Source: Butyrivibrio sp. INlla18 (GTDB lineage: Bacteria; Bacillota; Clostridia; Lachnospirales; Lachnospiraceae). Taken from it: a stretch of 64,000 bases of DNA. The notes beneath the pieces are model-generated. The model ran no database searches, was not told the origin of the DNA, and saw nothing but the letters and a program-made list of their open reading frames with translations. Below are positions 1 to 8,512 of the stretch, piece after piece. The number at the start of each line of letters is the position of its first letter. The first letter of the stretch is position 1. A program made the translations under genes and the position numbers. The stretch is from assembly GCF_900103635.1 (NCBI RefSeq), contig NZ_FMXK01000014.1:1-64000 (forward strand). The letters are read 5' to 3'.

Positions 1-185
<185 letters not shown>

Positions 186-345
186 AAAAGTTTGATCTGA
201 CAAAGAACTAAAGCTTGGCTTTTGTTCTGTCCGTTATTTACTAAATCTTTGTTCTGAATAATTCTCTTGGAATTTTTCAGGGTTGCATTACTGTTTATTT
301 GTCAATGTGCTGATAATTATGAGCCTTACTAGTTGCATAAGGCAA

Positions 346-434
346 CGCAGAAGGAGGGATTTGAACCCTCGCGCCGCTATTAACGACCTGCACCCTTTCC
401 AGGGGTGTCTCTTCAACCACTTGAGTACTTCTGC
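346..434 (-). tRNA. tRNA-Ser (anticodon GGA)
   Basis: On the minus strand the sequence folds as a class II tRNA. The acceptor stem is GCAGAAG/CTTCTGC, the anticodon loop CTGGAAA has GGA as anticodon, there is a long variable arm, and the T arm contains GGTTCAAATCC. Position 346 gives a G discriminator, as expected for tRNA-Ser. No CCA is encoded. It lies between a second tRNA-Ser and the 16S gene, so all three may share a transcript. Confidence 0.96.
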
Positions 435-488
435 AAAATAGTTGATTCACAATAATTATATTATTGTAGCAGCGTGTTCATAATTAAG

Positions 489-574
489 CGGAGCGAAAGG
501 GATTCGAACCCTTGTGGCGTTGCCGCCAAACGGTTTTCAAGACCGCCTCGTTATGACCGCTTCGATATCGCTCC
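489..574 (-). tRNA. tRNA-Ser (anticodon TGA)
   Basis: The minus strand gives a class II tRNA with acceptor stem GGAGCGA/TCGCTCC, a CTTGAAA anticodon loop (anticodon TGA), a long variable arm and a GGTTCGAATCC T arm. The discriminator at 489 is G. No CCA is encoded. It is 54 bp upstream of tRNA-Ser(GGA) in the direction of transcription and is the first gene after the promoter at 649-677. Confidence 0.96.
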
Positions 575-648
575 GAGTTGTCTTATTAAGTTTCAATAAG
601 AACTAGCTGTGCTTGAGAAATTTTTGTTCTCGCCGCAGCGCAAGAATT

Positions 649-677
649 ATATTAACAAAGGGTGAGCCCTATGTCAA
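649..677 (-). promoter_or_regulatory. Promoter for the tRNA-Ser/tRNA-Ser(/rrn) unit
   Basis: On the minus strand TTGACA (677-672) and TAATAT (654-649) are separated by exactly 17 bp, close to the sigma-A consensus. It points towards the two tRNA-Ser genes and then 16S rRNA. The 575-732 gap holds nothing else I can support; it is A/T-rich and has no convincing terminator for the acyltransferase gene that ends at 733. Confidence 0.75.
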
Positions 678-732
678 CAACTATTTTCAACTTTTTTCAA
701 AAAATTACAAAAAATTTTCAGGACGTGAATTT

Positions 733-1239
733 TTAAACTCTTTTCTGTATGATTTTTGCCCCTTCAGGAATATCACCTTTTATGACGCAACCCGCACCAA
801 TAACGGCTTTGCGGCCAATCTTGGTTCCTCTTAGTATGGTGACATTAGCACCAACCCAACAATCATCAGAAATTTCGACTTTTGAGCTCAAAAACTCCTC
901 ATCACTCTCATTTTTGAAGTTATGATCGTGATCTACAATGACTAAATTGTTTCCAAATTTGCAGTTATTACCAATCTTAACGCTTTCTGTTGAACTGATA
1001 CTTGCCCCTGTATTAAAGAAGCAGTGGTCGCCAATCTCAATATGACCGCCATCAGCTACAAGGTAGAGATTGCCTCTGTTTTGATTGTAGCTTCCAAGAC
1101 TGATGCTGCCTTTTTTGTAGATCTCAACATGGAGTTTATCAAAGGTCTGTATAGCTCCAGCCTTGAACCTTCCGCCGAATCTGACCTTTCTAAATCCCAT
1201 TCCTATTGCATTTTTTAAATACAAAAACGGTGATCTCAT
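733..1239 (-). CDS. Hexapeptide-repeat (LbH) acyltransferase
   Basis: A 168-residue protein with the left-handed beta-helix pattern of sugar O-acetyltransferases of the WcaF/maltose acetyltransferase type. Repeats such as IEIGDHCFFNTGASI and VKIGNNCKFG are followed by DHDH and the late coils IGRKAVIGAGCVIKGDIPEG. The likely reaction is acetyl-CoA-dependent acetylation of a sugar, probably in the cytoplasm. The ATG at 1239 is preferred over the GTG at 1251 because GAGGG lies 5 nt before it. It is the last gene of the operon and is 17 bp from the GT4 gene, which suggests both act on the same glycan. The acceptor is unknown. Confidence 0.85.
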   Translation of the reverse strand: MRSPFLYLKNAIGMGFRKVRFGGRFKAGAIQTFDKLHVEIYKKGSISLGSYNQNRGNLYLVADGGHIEIGDHCFFNTGASISSTESVKIGNNCKFGNNLVIVDHDHNFKNESDEEFLSSKVEISDDCWVGANVTILRGTKIGRKAVIGAGCVIKGDIPEGAKIIQKRV

Positions 1240-1256
1240 AAAGTCCCTCACATTCT

Positions 1257-2363
1257 TTATTTCAAGATTTCCTCATACACTCTTTCAAGCTTTTCCACAT
1301 GGGCATCAAATCCAAATCGTTCTCTGGCGATAGCTAGGCTAGCCTTAGAAGCCGCTTCATACTTCGATCTGTCTTTTAACAGATCTGCAATAGCTGATCC
1401 TATAGCCTTAGTATCTCCTGCCTTAGACAGCTTGCCGCTCACGCCATCATCCACCAGCTGTGGGATGCCGCCAACCTCTGTTGATACAACAGGAAGTCCA
1501 TAGCCCATGGCATCCAGGATAGACATTGGAAGCCCCTCCTGATATGAAGGTAGCATGAAAAGAGCTGCTTCCCTCAGGAACTTGTCTTTGTCTGCGCCGC
1601 GAACCCATCCAGGAAAAGAAATTTTTTCTCTTTTAGAAGTCTCATATACAGCCTCTTTTATAGCCTTTTCATCTGTTTCAGAGCCGCTTCCACAGAATAT
1701 AAACTTGATATCAGGGTCCGTAGACTGCGCCTCTTTTACAATATCAGCAAAGTCATATCCGCCCTTGCGCTGTCCCAGTTCCCCCAGGAAAAGAACCTTC
1801 TTGTCCCCAAAGCGCTTATCTACTAATGGTTCTACTTCATCTTCCTTAAGAGGCTTGGAGTAGTTCTCGATCACGGTCATCTTATCCACAGAAACAACCT
1901 CAGACATGGTAGTTTTCCACTCTTCTGATAACACAATGATCCTGTCGAATTTGCCATATATCTTCTTAATTGTAGATTTCTTTTTATCTGATGCCTCTGT
2001 ATAAAAAGACTTAAAATCTGCCCCGTGAAGGTGATCAACCACCGGAATGCCGCGCTTTTTGGCCATAAAAAGAAATGGCTGCATCCTATAAAAGCTTGCA
2101 CCAAAGGAAGTATGCATGTGAACCAGTTCAGGCTTAAACTCTCTTAAAACCTTTGAAAACTCCGCATATCCCTTAAGAGCCTTAGTAAGCTTTTTAAGTT
2201 TTGAGCCATTGCAATAAGATTCCACATAACGTATATCGTAGTCCTGCTCCAGCGCGCTACCATAGTAGCCACTTGTAACCGCTGCTATTCCGCCCTGAAC
2301 GTCAGGCTGCTGAACGATCATACATATTCTCTTTTTCTTGTTATCCAAAGTATCCATCCCCAT
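1257..2363 (-). CDS. Glycosyltransferase family 4 (GT-B fold)
   Basis: A 368-residue GT4 enzyme of normal length. The N-terminal half has the acceptor-side glycine-rich start (QPDVQGGIAAVT) and HMHTSFGASFYR. The C-terminal half has LGELGQRKGGYD, the FPGWV segment and the donor-binding E-x7-E region (FMLPSYQEGLPMSILDAMGYGLPVV, abbreviated: LPSYQEGLPMSILDAM). It would move a sugar from a nucleotide-sugar donor to a lipid or glycan acceptor at the inner face of the membrane. ATG at 2363 and ATG at 2357 are both possible starts and neither has a strong ribosome-binding site. The 13 bp gap to ispD implies co-transcription. Confidence 0.9.
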   Translation of the reverse strand: MGMDTLDNKKKRICMIVQQPDVQGGIAAVTSGYYGSALEQDYDIRYVESYCNGSKLKKLTKALKGYAEFSKVLREFKPELVHMHTSFGASFYRMQPFLFMAKKRGIPVVDHLHGADFKSFYTEASDKKKSTIKKIYGKFDRIIVLSEEWKTTMSEVVSVDKMTVIENYSKPLKEDEVEPLVDKRFGDKKVLFLGELGQRKGGYDFADIVKEAQSTDPDIKFIFCGSGSETDEKAIKEAVYETSKREKISFPGWVRGADKDKFLREAALFMLPSYQEGLPMSILDAMGYGLPVVSTEVGGIPQLVDDGVSGKLSKAGDTKAIGSAIADLLKDRSKYEAASKASLAIARERFGFDAHVEKLERVYEEILK

Positions 2364-2376
2364 CGCGCCATGCAGC

Positions 2377-3084
2377 TCACATATTTTTAAGAATAGCTTC
2401 CGCTGCAGGAATATCCTCCGGTGTAGTGATCTTTATATTAGTGTAGGAGCCCTCAACAAGCTTAACCTTTTTATCCGAGAAATACTCAACAACCATGGCA
2501 TCATCAGTAATATTGATACCCTTTTCAATAAGCTCACCTTCTTCGCGGTCAAGCCTCTGATAGAGGTCCATTATCATCTTATAGGAAAAGATCTGCGGAG
2601 TCTGAATAAGCCATGTCTTGTCCCTATCAGGTGTCATGCTGGCAAAGCCATTGTCATCAGCAATCTTGATAGTATCCTTAACAGGCATGCCAATTACACA
2701 GGCACCATACTCCTTAACTGCATGAAGTCCCCTTAGAATGATATCCTCAGTCACAAAAGGTCTAGCACCATCATGAATAAACGCATAGTCACAATCAGGA
2801 GCTGCTGCCTGTAATCCCAGTCTCACACTGTGATATCTAGCAAGACCGCCCTCAACAATAGCAACAACCTTCTGAAAACCAAACTTCTCCACAATCTCAC
2901 TTCTTACGAAGTCTATATCTCCTCTAGACACAACTAAAACAATGTCATCAATAACACTCTCTTCAAAAGCTTTTAAAGAATAATAGATCAGTGGCTTTCC
3001 ACCAATCTCCATATACTGCTTCTTAACATCCGACTGCATCCTACTACCACTACCTGCAGCCAACACCACCGCAACTGTTTTCAT
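2377..3084 (-). CDS. ispD: 2-C-methyl-D-erythritol 4-phosphate cytidylyltransferase
   Basis: A 235-residue IspD of normal length, catalysing CTP + MEP to CDP-ME in the non-mevalonate isoprenoid pathway. The motifs follow the family order: LAAGSGSRM, KKQY near residue 22, IHDGARPFV, the VKDTIK stretch, QTPQIF, NITDDA, and NIKITTPED close to the C-terminus. The ATG at 3084 has AGGAG upstream. An 84 bp gap separates it from tsaD. A second, more divergent member of this family at 47706-48419 probably serves wall-polymer synthesis, so this copy is the better housekeeping IspD candidate. Confidence 0.92.
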   Translation of the reverse strand: MKTVAVVLAAGSGSRMQSDVKKQYMEIGGKPLIYYSLKAFEESVIDDIVLVVSRGDIDFVRSEIVEKFGFQKVVAIVEGGLARYHSVRLGLQAAAPDCDYAFIHDGARPFVTEDIILRGLHAVKEYGACVIGMPVKDTIKIADDNGFASMTPDRDKTWLIQTPQIFSYKMIMDLYQRLDREEGELIEKGINITDDAMVVEYFSDKKVKLVEGSYTNIKITTPEDIPAAEAILKNM

Positions 3085-3168
3085 ACTCTACTCCTATTAT
3101 TTTCTGAGCGAAAGCGTCCCTGAAATGATCACGAACGACATAAAAGAACCTTTCACAACGACCTCTTA

Positions 3169-4308
3169 TCACTGTCTTCCGTGGAATCTACGTTCGCGGT
3201 CTCCGAGAGGGAGGTTTGGCACTGCATTCATGTCAAGGCCGAAACGTACACCCTTTTGGTACTCGTAGTAAGCCGCTGCTCCGATCATTGCCGCATTGTC
3301 TGTGCAAAGAACCGGTGATGGTCTGTAAAAGCTTATCTTGTTAGCCTCACACTCTTTTTCCATAAGCTCTCTAAGCCCAGAATTAGACGCAACACCTCCA
3401 GCTATTGCTAGCTTGTTGTATCCATATTCCTTGCAGGCCTTGATAGCATGTGATACCAAAACCTCCACTACAGCCTTCTGGAAGGACGCCGCAACATCAG
3501 CCTGGTTAAGCTCCTGCCCCTGCATCTTGGCCTGATTTATATAGTTAAGTACTGATGATTTTAATCCGCTAAAAGAGAAATCATACTCCGCATCGTCAAT
3601 CTTGGCCTGTGGGAATGTAAAGGCGTCAGGATTACCCTCTTTTGCCGCCTTATCGATCTTGGGCCCACCAGGATATCCAAGGCCGATTGCTCTTGCAACC
3701 TTGTCAAAGGCTTCGCCAGCCGCGTCATCTCTGGTTTGACCGATAATCTCATACTCTCCATAGTCTTTTACAACAACAAGATGTGAGTGTCCACCTGATA
3801 CCACAAGGCACACAAATGGAGGCTCTAAGTCCTTATTTTCAATGAAATTAGCACTGATATGGCCCTCAATATGATGAACGCCAATTAAAGGCTTCCCTGT
3901 AGCAAATGCAATAGCCTTAGCCTCAGAAACGCCCACCAAAAGAGCTCCTACAAGACCAGGTCCGTAGGTTACAGCAACTGCATCAATATCATCAAGGGTA
4001 ACTCCTGCTTCAGAAAGAGCAGTCTTGATGCATCCATTCATCTTCTCAACATGCTTTCTGGATGCGATCTCCGGCACAACGCCGCCGTAAATAGTATGAA
4101 GAGCGATCTGAGAAGATATGATGTTTGACAGAACTTCTCGGCCGTTTCTTACAACTGCTGCCGCTGTCTCATCACAAGAACTCTCAATAGCAAGGATAGT
4201 CACATCGCCGTCCTTCTTTGAAGTACTCTCCTTGGCCTCTTCGACCTTATTATCTTTTATAGACATGAAGATAACGCCGTCATCTTCTACGTTTTTCTTA
4301 ATTTCCAT
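3169..4308 (-). CDS. tsaD: tRNA N6-adenosine threonylcarbamoyltransferase TsaD
   Basis: TsaD transfers the threonylcarbamoyl group to A37 of ANN-decoding tRNAs, working with TsaB and TsaE. The family signature is complete: [15 protein letters not shown] near the N-terminus, [12 protein letters not shown], the metal-binding HHIEGH (about residues 145-150), [21 protein letters not shown] and, near the end, AGGVASN and CTDNAAM. The open frame reaches a TTG at 4341, but the ATG at 4308 is preferred because GAGGAA lies 7 nt upstream. This gives 379 residues with a non-conserved N-terminal extension of about 35. It is 10 bp from the deacetylase gene, with tsaB and tsaE further up the same operon. 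Confidence 0.95.
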   Translation of the reverse strand: MEIKKNVEDDGVIFMSIKDNKVEEAKESTSKKDGDVTILAIESSCDETAAAVVRNGREVLSNIISSQIALHTIYGGVVPEIASRKHVEKMNGCIKTALSEAGVTLDDIDAVAVTYGPGLVGALLVGVSEAKAIAFATGKPLIGVHHIEGHISANFIENKDLEPPFVCLVVSGGHSHLVVVKDYGEYEIIGQTRDDAAGEAFDKVARAIGLGYPGGPKIDKAAKEGNPDAFTFPQAKIDDAEYDFSFSGLKSSVLNYINQAKMQGQELNQADVAASFQKAVVEVLVSHAIKACKEYGYNKLAIAGGVASNSGLRELMEKECEANKISFYRPSPVLCTDNAAMIGAAAYYEYQKGVRFGLDMNAVPNLPLGDRERRFHGRQ

Positions 4309-4318
4309 TACTAATTCC

Positions 4319-5209
4319 TCAGCGCTTAAGGTTACTTCCAAGTTTCTTTAGCGCCTCTGCCTCTTTTAACCTATTACTACTTGTCAAAAATTCTCTGTCA
4401 TCCTTGCTGGTAAGCTGGATAATATCCGTTTCAAGGGACACATCGCCAGGATGGAAAAGAACCTCTATCTCATTAAAGCCCTTATCTGCCATTGTGTCTG
4501 CTGCCATAGGCAAAAGTGCCTTAACATTCTCATAAAACATATGCCCAGAGAGCATAACTCCCATGAACATCTTCCTCTCAAGGTTCATCCCAGCAAGTTC
4601 CTCAGCATATTTGCGCTGATTTCTGCGAACAAGACAATTAAGGACCATAACCTTTACTATATTAAGCATTTTCACGTCCTTGATGTTCTTTTTAGCCTTC
4701 TGATAAACCGAGATTTCCTCTCTAGGGAATCTGATATAGGAAACCTTCAGCTCTTTTTCCTTGATGACATCCATAAGGGCGTCGAAGACCACAGGAATCA
4801 TGTGATAATGCACATGTCCGTCAATTCTGAAGCTATCGCCGTTCATATATGGCTCGCAGGCCTTTATCTGTGCAGCAATCTCTTTCTTTAGTTCTCTGCG
4901 ATAAAAGAGCCTTAGAACCGGAATATAGCTTATTAAAAAGAGCTTCACAAAGCTGTCGTTGAAATTTCCAAGCTTGTCAGTAAGTCTTGGAACCTTGTCG
5001 CCCATTAAGGGCTTTCCTTCTACTATATTGAGATGGACCGTGACAAAAAGCTTTTCCCTAATGTCAGCAATCTCATCCATACATTCTTTTAAATATGGGC
5101 TGTTTGGCATGATACTGATGCCATTTAGTACGCCCGTCCTGTAACAATCGATTATGTGCCTACTCTGCTCTGGAAAAAGGCCATAATCATCAGCATGATA
5201 CTCTATCAC
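4319..5209 (-). CDS. ChbG/YdjC-family carbohydrate deacetylase
   Basis: A 296-residue protein with the metal-site pattern of the YdjC/ChbG/HpnK family: HADDYGL at the N-terminus, [10 protein letters not shown] near residue 60 and [11 protein letters not shown] near residue 130. Known members remove acetyl groups from chitooligosaccharides or act on hopanoid-linked N-acetylglucosamine. The substrate here is not evident. The start is GTG at 5209, giving an N-terminus of typical family length, with GAGGG upstream. It sits 6 bp after a small membrane-protein gene and 10 bp before tsaD. The flanking glycan genes make a cytoplasmic sugar substrate plausible. Confidence 0.85.
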   Translation of the reverse strand: MIEYHADDYGLFPEQSRHIIDCYRTGVLNGISIMPNSPYLKECMDEIADIREKLFVTVHLNIVEGKPLMGDKVPRLTDKLGNFNDSFVKLFLISYIPVLRLFYRRELKKEIAAQIKACEPYMNGDSFRIDGHVHYHMIPVVFDALMDVIKEKELKVSYIRFPREEISVYQKAKKNIKDVKMLNIVKVMVLNCLVRRNQRKYAEELAGMNLERKMFMGVMLSGHMFYENVKALLPMAADTMADKGFNEIEVLFHPGDVSLETDIIQLTSKDDREFLTSSNRLKEAEALKKLGSNLKR

Positions 5210-5215
5210 TTTTAC

Positions 5216-5797
5216 TTAACCCTCGTTGTTATCTTTTGTTATCCAGCCTAAGATCTTCCATCTGCCCTCATCGTCTTTTCTCAAAACGAACTGATAATAC
5301 AGAAGGATTCTCTGGCTTCCTTTTCTCATGGTAAAAAGGCAATCAACAGAACAGATATCGCGGCCATCCTTGGTAAAGATCTCCGGATTCTTTTCCTGAA
5401 CAGCATAGGCTGAAATGCCGTAGTCCTCAGCTTTTCTGCTTGAAACCTCATTTTTGATAGAAGACTGAAGATTGAACTGATTCTCCCTAAGCTCATCATC
5501 AAAGATTCCGCCCAGGACATCGATCATCTTGGTCTCCTGCTCGTCTGTATACTCTTCCTTATAAAGAGTCTGCATGATCTTGGCGTAAAGGTCTACAACC
5601 TTTCTAGGATTCGCAGGATAGTTCTTGCTAAGATCCGTAGTTGTGATCTCATCAACTGTTGTCAAAACATAGTTTTCCTCGGCAGGAGCTTTCTTATTCC
5701 TGGTCAAAAGAAGATAGAATCCAAGAATAATGATCGCTGCCAGCACCACTAAGACAATTGACTTTATGATTGCTGATTTTGTACCGCCCTTTTCCAT
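5216..5797 (-). CDS. Small single-pass membrane protein, function unknown
   Basis: A 193-residue protein I do not recognise with certainty. A short basic N-terminus precedes one transmembrane helix (about residues 10-30, SIVLVVLAAIIILGFYLLL), followed by a soluble domain of about 160 residues that is probably outside the cell. That domain has a helical first half (DLYAKIMQTLYKEEYTDEQE) and a beta-rich second half ending in RWKILGWITKDN, which recalls small NTF2-like domains of clostridial lipoproteins. That resemblance is a guess. ATG at 5797 has a GAGGGG site. It is embedded between rnz and the deacetylase gene with 14 and 6 bp gaps. Confidence 0.75.
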   Translation of the reverse strand: MEKGGTKSAIIKSIVLVVLAAIIILGFYLLLTRNKKAPAEENYVLTTVDEITTTDLSKNYPANPRKVVDLYAKIMQTLYKEEYTDEQETKMIDVLGGIFDDELRENQFNLQSSIKNEVSSRKAEDYGISAYAVQEKNPEIFTKDGRDICSVDCLFTMRKGSQRILLYYQFVLRKDDEGRWKILGWITKDNNEG

Positions 5798-5811
5798 GTT
5801 CCCCTCACTTT

Positions 5812-6738
5812 CTAGTCTTCAAAACGTAGTTCAACACTTCGTCCATCCTTGGCTGCCACTGTGTTTCCAAAGATCTTCTTGGTCTCTGGCATGAATTCTG
5901 CAGGATTTACAAGTGATGGGCTGTAGTGAGTAAGCCACATCTCTTTTACCTCTGCACTCTTTGCCATCTTGGCTGCCTCGTAGAATGTCATGTGCTTGTA
6001 TTCTCTAGCCTTGGCAATCTTGTCTGGCTCGCCATACATACCTTCACATATGAAAAGATCTGAACCTGCCGCATTAGCTACAATGCTGTCTGTAGGTCTT
6101 GTATCCGTAACATAGGTAAGCTTGATGCCCTTTCTGGCTTCACCAAGAACCATGTCAGGTGTAAATACCCTTCCATCCTCTGTTGTAACTTCTGCGCCCT
6201 TCTGCAGGCTGTTCCAATATCTTCTGTCGATACCTGCTGCCTGTGCCGCTTCTACATTGAACTTGCCCTGTCTCTTAAGGGACATACTGTAGCCATAGCA
6301 GGTAATGTTGTGATTAACTCTAAATGCTTTGATGCTAAATCCCGGCATATTCTCAGGATCTGGCTCGAATTCTACTTCAGGTTCCGTAAGCTCTTTGAAC
6401 TTTATCTCAAATGGAAGCTCCGGAGCGATGACTCTAAGGGAATTAACTACCTTTTCAAGTCCCTTTGGTCCGATCATCAAAAGAGGTTCTGTCCTCTCTG
6501 CATTTCCCATAGTAAGAAGGAGTCCAGGAAGGCCGCTGATGTGATCTGCATGATAATGAGTAAAACAGATAATATCAATTGGCTTTGCACTTATTCCCTT
6601 CTTTTTCATGGCAATCTGCGTAGCCTCACCGCAATCGATCAGCACGCACTTGCCGTTGTATCTCACATTCAAAGAAGTGAGAAAACGATTTGGAAGAGGC
6701 ATCATTCCGCCGGTTCCAAGCAAACATACATCTATCAT
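5812..6738 (-). CDS. rnz: Ribonuclease Z (tRNA 3' endonuclease)
   Basis: A 308-residue metallo-beta-lactamase-fold nuclease. The zinc motif HYHADH is at residues 61-66, preceded by IDCGEATQ and followed by GLPGLLLTMG. Later motifs include KLTYVTDTRP and, towards the C-terminus, HMTFYEAA and WLTHYSPS. Length and motif order match the short RNase Z form, which cuts tRNA precursors lacking an encoded CCA. Neither tRNA-Ser gene in this window encodes CCA, consistent with a need for it. It is 3 bp downstream of tsaB-rimI, so translational coupling is likely. Confidence 0.93.
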   Translation of the reverse strand: MIDVCLLGTGGMMPLPNRFLTSLNVRYNGKCVLIDCGEATQIAMKKKGISAKPIDIICFTHYHADHISGLPGLLLTMGNAERTEPLLMIGPKGLEKVVNSLRVIAPELPFEIKFKELTEPEVEFEPDPENMPGFSIKAFRVNHNITCYGYSMSLKRQGKFNVEAAQAAGIDRRYWNSLQKGAEVTTEDGRVFTPDMVLGEARKGIKLTYVTDTRPTDSIVANAAGSDLFICEGMYGEPDKIAKAREYKHMTFYEAAKMAKSAEVKEMWLTHYSPSLVNPAEFMPETKKIFGNTVAAKDGRSVELRFED

Positions 6739-6741
6739 AAA

Positions 6742-7956
6742 TTATTTCCTTTTCCAATATATAACAGCATCATCCTTGGGCTCGTCGTAAAAGCCAGGTC
6801 TAACTCCCTCGCTGACAAATCCAAGTCTCTCATAAAGAGCTATGGCAGGCGCATTAGCTGCTCTAACTTCCAGAGTATAGCTCTCAATTCCAATGCCCTT
6901 GCCTCTTTCAAGGAGCTGTCTGAGCATCTTGTAGGCCACACCTTCTCTTCTGGTATCAGGAGAAACTGACACATTTGTGATCTCACCTTCACCTGATATA
7001 TTCTGAACTCCGCATAGTCCCACGATCCTTCCTGCCTTTTCAGCAACAAGGTAGATGGTATCGTCTCTTGTGAGGGCATCCAGGAGCTGTTTCTTGTTCC
7101 ACGCCTCTTTTCCCAGATTCATCTGCTCTAGGTTGTAGGCATCATCGATGTCCTCTGCAGTCATCTCGCGAACTCTGATGATTCCAGGTGCCGCATTTCT
7201 AGCCTTGTCAGGCTTAGCCTCGGTATCCTTGCCTTCCTTGGCTTCGCGCTCAGCCTGTGATAGTCTCAAGTAATCCGGCGCAAAGTCATCCCCAGATATC
7301 ATGCGGCCTTCCTCAGCATACACTGCTGCAAGAGCAGAAAGAGCTGCTGCATTTTGTCTGTTCTGGTGAAGTGGTGCTATAGAATAAGGAACCTTGATAA
7401 GTTCCTCAAGCTTGTCATGATAAACTGGAACGCCATCGCCCAAAAGAACTACTGGCTTGCCGATCTTGTTGATCTCATCTGCGATATTCTCAACAGATGT
7501 AGCAAACTGTTCGTGGAGAACCATCATATCAAAGGTCCTCTCAAGGCTCTTTCCCTCAGGTGTCTTGGGCACAAATGTATAAAGACCTGTGTACACCTGA
7601 TTCCTTCTGGCATCCATCATAGGACAGATGATCTTCTCAACTCCGTATAAGTTATAAGCAATTCCATCAACAGTAGGAACTGGAATGATGGGCTTATTAA
7701 GGGCAAGAGCAAGACCTTTGGCGGTCGCGCTTCCGATCCTGAGTCCGGTAAAAGAGCCAGGGCCCATAGCCACAGCTATTGCATCAATGGTAGAAAGATC
7801 AAGGTTGATCTTCCTCACCATATCATCAAGCATAGGCATCAAAATCTCTGAGTGTGTAGTTTTGTACTGTATCGAGAACTGTGAAACAAGCATATCGCCA
7901 TCAGTAATGGCTACAGCACCCACAAGTCCCGATGTATCAATTGATAAAATCTTCAT
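6742..7956 (-). CDS. tsaB: TsaB-RimI fusion: t6A factor plus ribosomal-protein N-acetyltransferase
   Basis: A 404-residue two-domain protein. Residues 1-235 are TsaB: KILSIDTS at the start, THSEILMPMLDDM, and AVAMGPGSFTGLRIG followed by AKGLAL. Residues 255-404 form a GNAT acetyltransferase of the RimI type with ITNVSVSPDTRREGVAYKML (the acetyl-CoA loop) and LEVRAANAPAIALYERLGF. TsaB scaffolds TsaD for t6A synthesis; RimI acetylates ribosomal protein S18 in E. coli. Residues 236-255 form a charged linker (EREAKEGKDTEAKPDKAR). In many bacteria the two are separate neighbours; here they are one frame without interruption. It sits 12 bp after tsaE. Confidence 0.94.
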   Translation of the reverse strand: MKILSIDTSGLVGAVAITDGDMLVSQFSIQYKTTHSEILMPMLDDMVRKINLDLSTIDAIAVAMGPGSFTGLRIGSATAKGLALALNKPIIPVPTVDGIAYNLYGVEKIICPMMDARRNQVYTGLYTFVPKTPEGKSLERTFDMMVLHEQFATSVENIADEINKIGKPVVLLGDGVPVYHDKLEELIKVPYSIAPLHQNRQNAAALSALAAVYAEEGRMISGDDFAPDYLRLSQAEREAKEGKDTEAKPDKARNAAPGIIRVREMTAEDIDDAYNLEQMNLGKEAWNKKQLLDALTRDDTIYLVAEKAGRIVGLCGVQNISGEGEITNVSVSPDTRREGVAYKMLRQLLERGKGIGIESYTLEVRAANAPAIALYERLGFVSEGVRPGFYDEPKDDAVIYWKRK

Positions 7957-7968
7957 TGTATTCTCACA

Positions 7969-8406
7969 TCATTTCTTGGTCATTGTAATAAGTCGATAGT
8001 CAAAGCCCTTTTCAAGGTTCTTTTCAATAACTATCTCTGTATAATGTTCAGGCAGGATTTCTTCTATTAAATTAGCCCACTCGATAAAGCAGATGCCATC
8101 GCCATAAAAATAGTCTTCATAGCCGATCTCATCCATCTCGCTGACGTCGCCAATCCTGTAAACGTCAAAATGATAAAATGGAAGCCTTCCGCCATCATGT
8201 ACCTGAACTATGGTAAAAGTCGGACTGCTGACAGGGCCATCGATTCCAAGTCCCTTGGCAACTCCCTGTGTCAGCACTGTCTTGCCAACTCCAAGGTCGC
8301 CCACAAGAGTGTACACCATTCCAGGAGTAGCACTCTCGCCTATTCTCTTTCCGACTTCAAAAGTTTCCTCCGCACTGAAGGTCTCGAGTTTAGTAACAAT
8401 TCCCAT
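7969..8406 (-). CDS. tsaE: tRNA threonylcarbamoyladenosine biosynthesis ATPase TsaE
   Basis: A 145-residue P-loop ATPase of the TsaE (YjeE) family. Walker A is GDLGVGKT at residues 36-43, followed by SSPTFTIVQVH, a YHFDVYR motif and FIEWANLIEE. It energises the TsaB-TsaD-TsaE cycle of t6A formation. The open frame extends to 8451, but the ATG at 8406 is preferred because GAGGAAG lies directly upstream and the resulting N-terminus aligns with the family. It is the first gene of the operon that continues to the acyltransferase at 733. A likely promoter lies at 8442-8469. Confidence 0.93.
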   Translation of the reverse strand: MGIVTKLETFSAEETFEVGKRIGESATPGMVYTLVGDLGVGKTVLTQGVAKGLGIDGPVSSPTFTIVQVHDGGRLPFYHFDVYRIGDVSEMDEIGYEDYFYGDGICFIEWANLIEEILPEHYTEIVIEKNLEKGFDYRLITMTKK

Positions 8407-8441
8407 ATCTTCCTCGCAAAAAGTCATAATAATCCACTTGT

Positions 8442-8469
8442 AGTATATCACAAAAAGAGCCTCGGTAAA
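8442..8469 (-). promoter_or_regulatory. Possible tsaE operon promoter overlapping a terminator
   Basis: On the minus strand TTTACC (8469-8464) and TATACT (8447-8442) lie 16 bp apart, upstream of tsaE. The -35 element is only a four-of-six match and falls inside the hairpin terminator at 8452-8486, so promoter and ribU terminator would share DNA. Confidence 0.4.
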
Positions 8470-8486
8470 TAACCGAAGCCCTTTTT
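8452..8486 (-). terminator. Intrinsic terminator after ribU
   Basis: In the minus-strand transcript GGGCTTCGGT pairs with ACCGAGGCTC around a TATTT loop, followed by TTTTTGTG. The stem is flanked by A and T runs on both sides, so it could work in either direction, but only ribU reads into it. Confidence 0.85.
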
Positions 8487-8512
8487 AAACATTATAGGTG
8501 GAATTTGCTTTA

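Noticed and set aside
300..305. TTGACA as an rrn promoter
   Set aside because: The sequence 16-18 bp downstream (ACCCTG and neighbours) has no -10 resemblance. The promoter at 649-677 fits much better.
613..834. Small plus-strand open frame near the left end
   Set aside because: It is largely composed of intergenic A/T-rich DNA and overlaps the acyltransferase antisense; there is no ribosome-binding site or recognisable protein.
3085..3168. Terminator or promoter in the tsaD-ispD gap
   Set aside because: No stem followed by a U run and no -35/-10 pair with good spacing could be found.
4309..4341. Longer tsaD start at TTG 4341
   Set aside because: It has no ribosome-binding site and lies inside the upstream gene; ATG 4308 has GAGGAA at proper distance.
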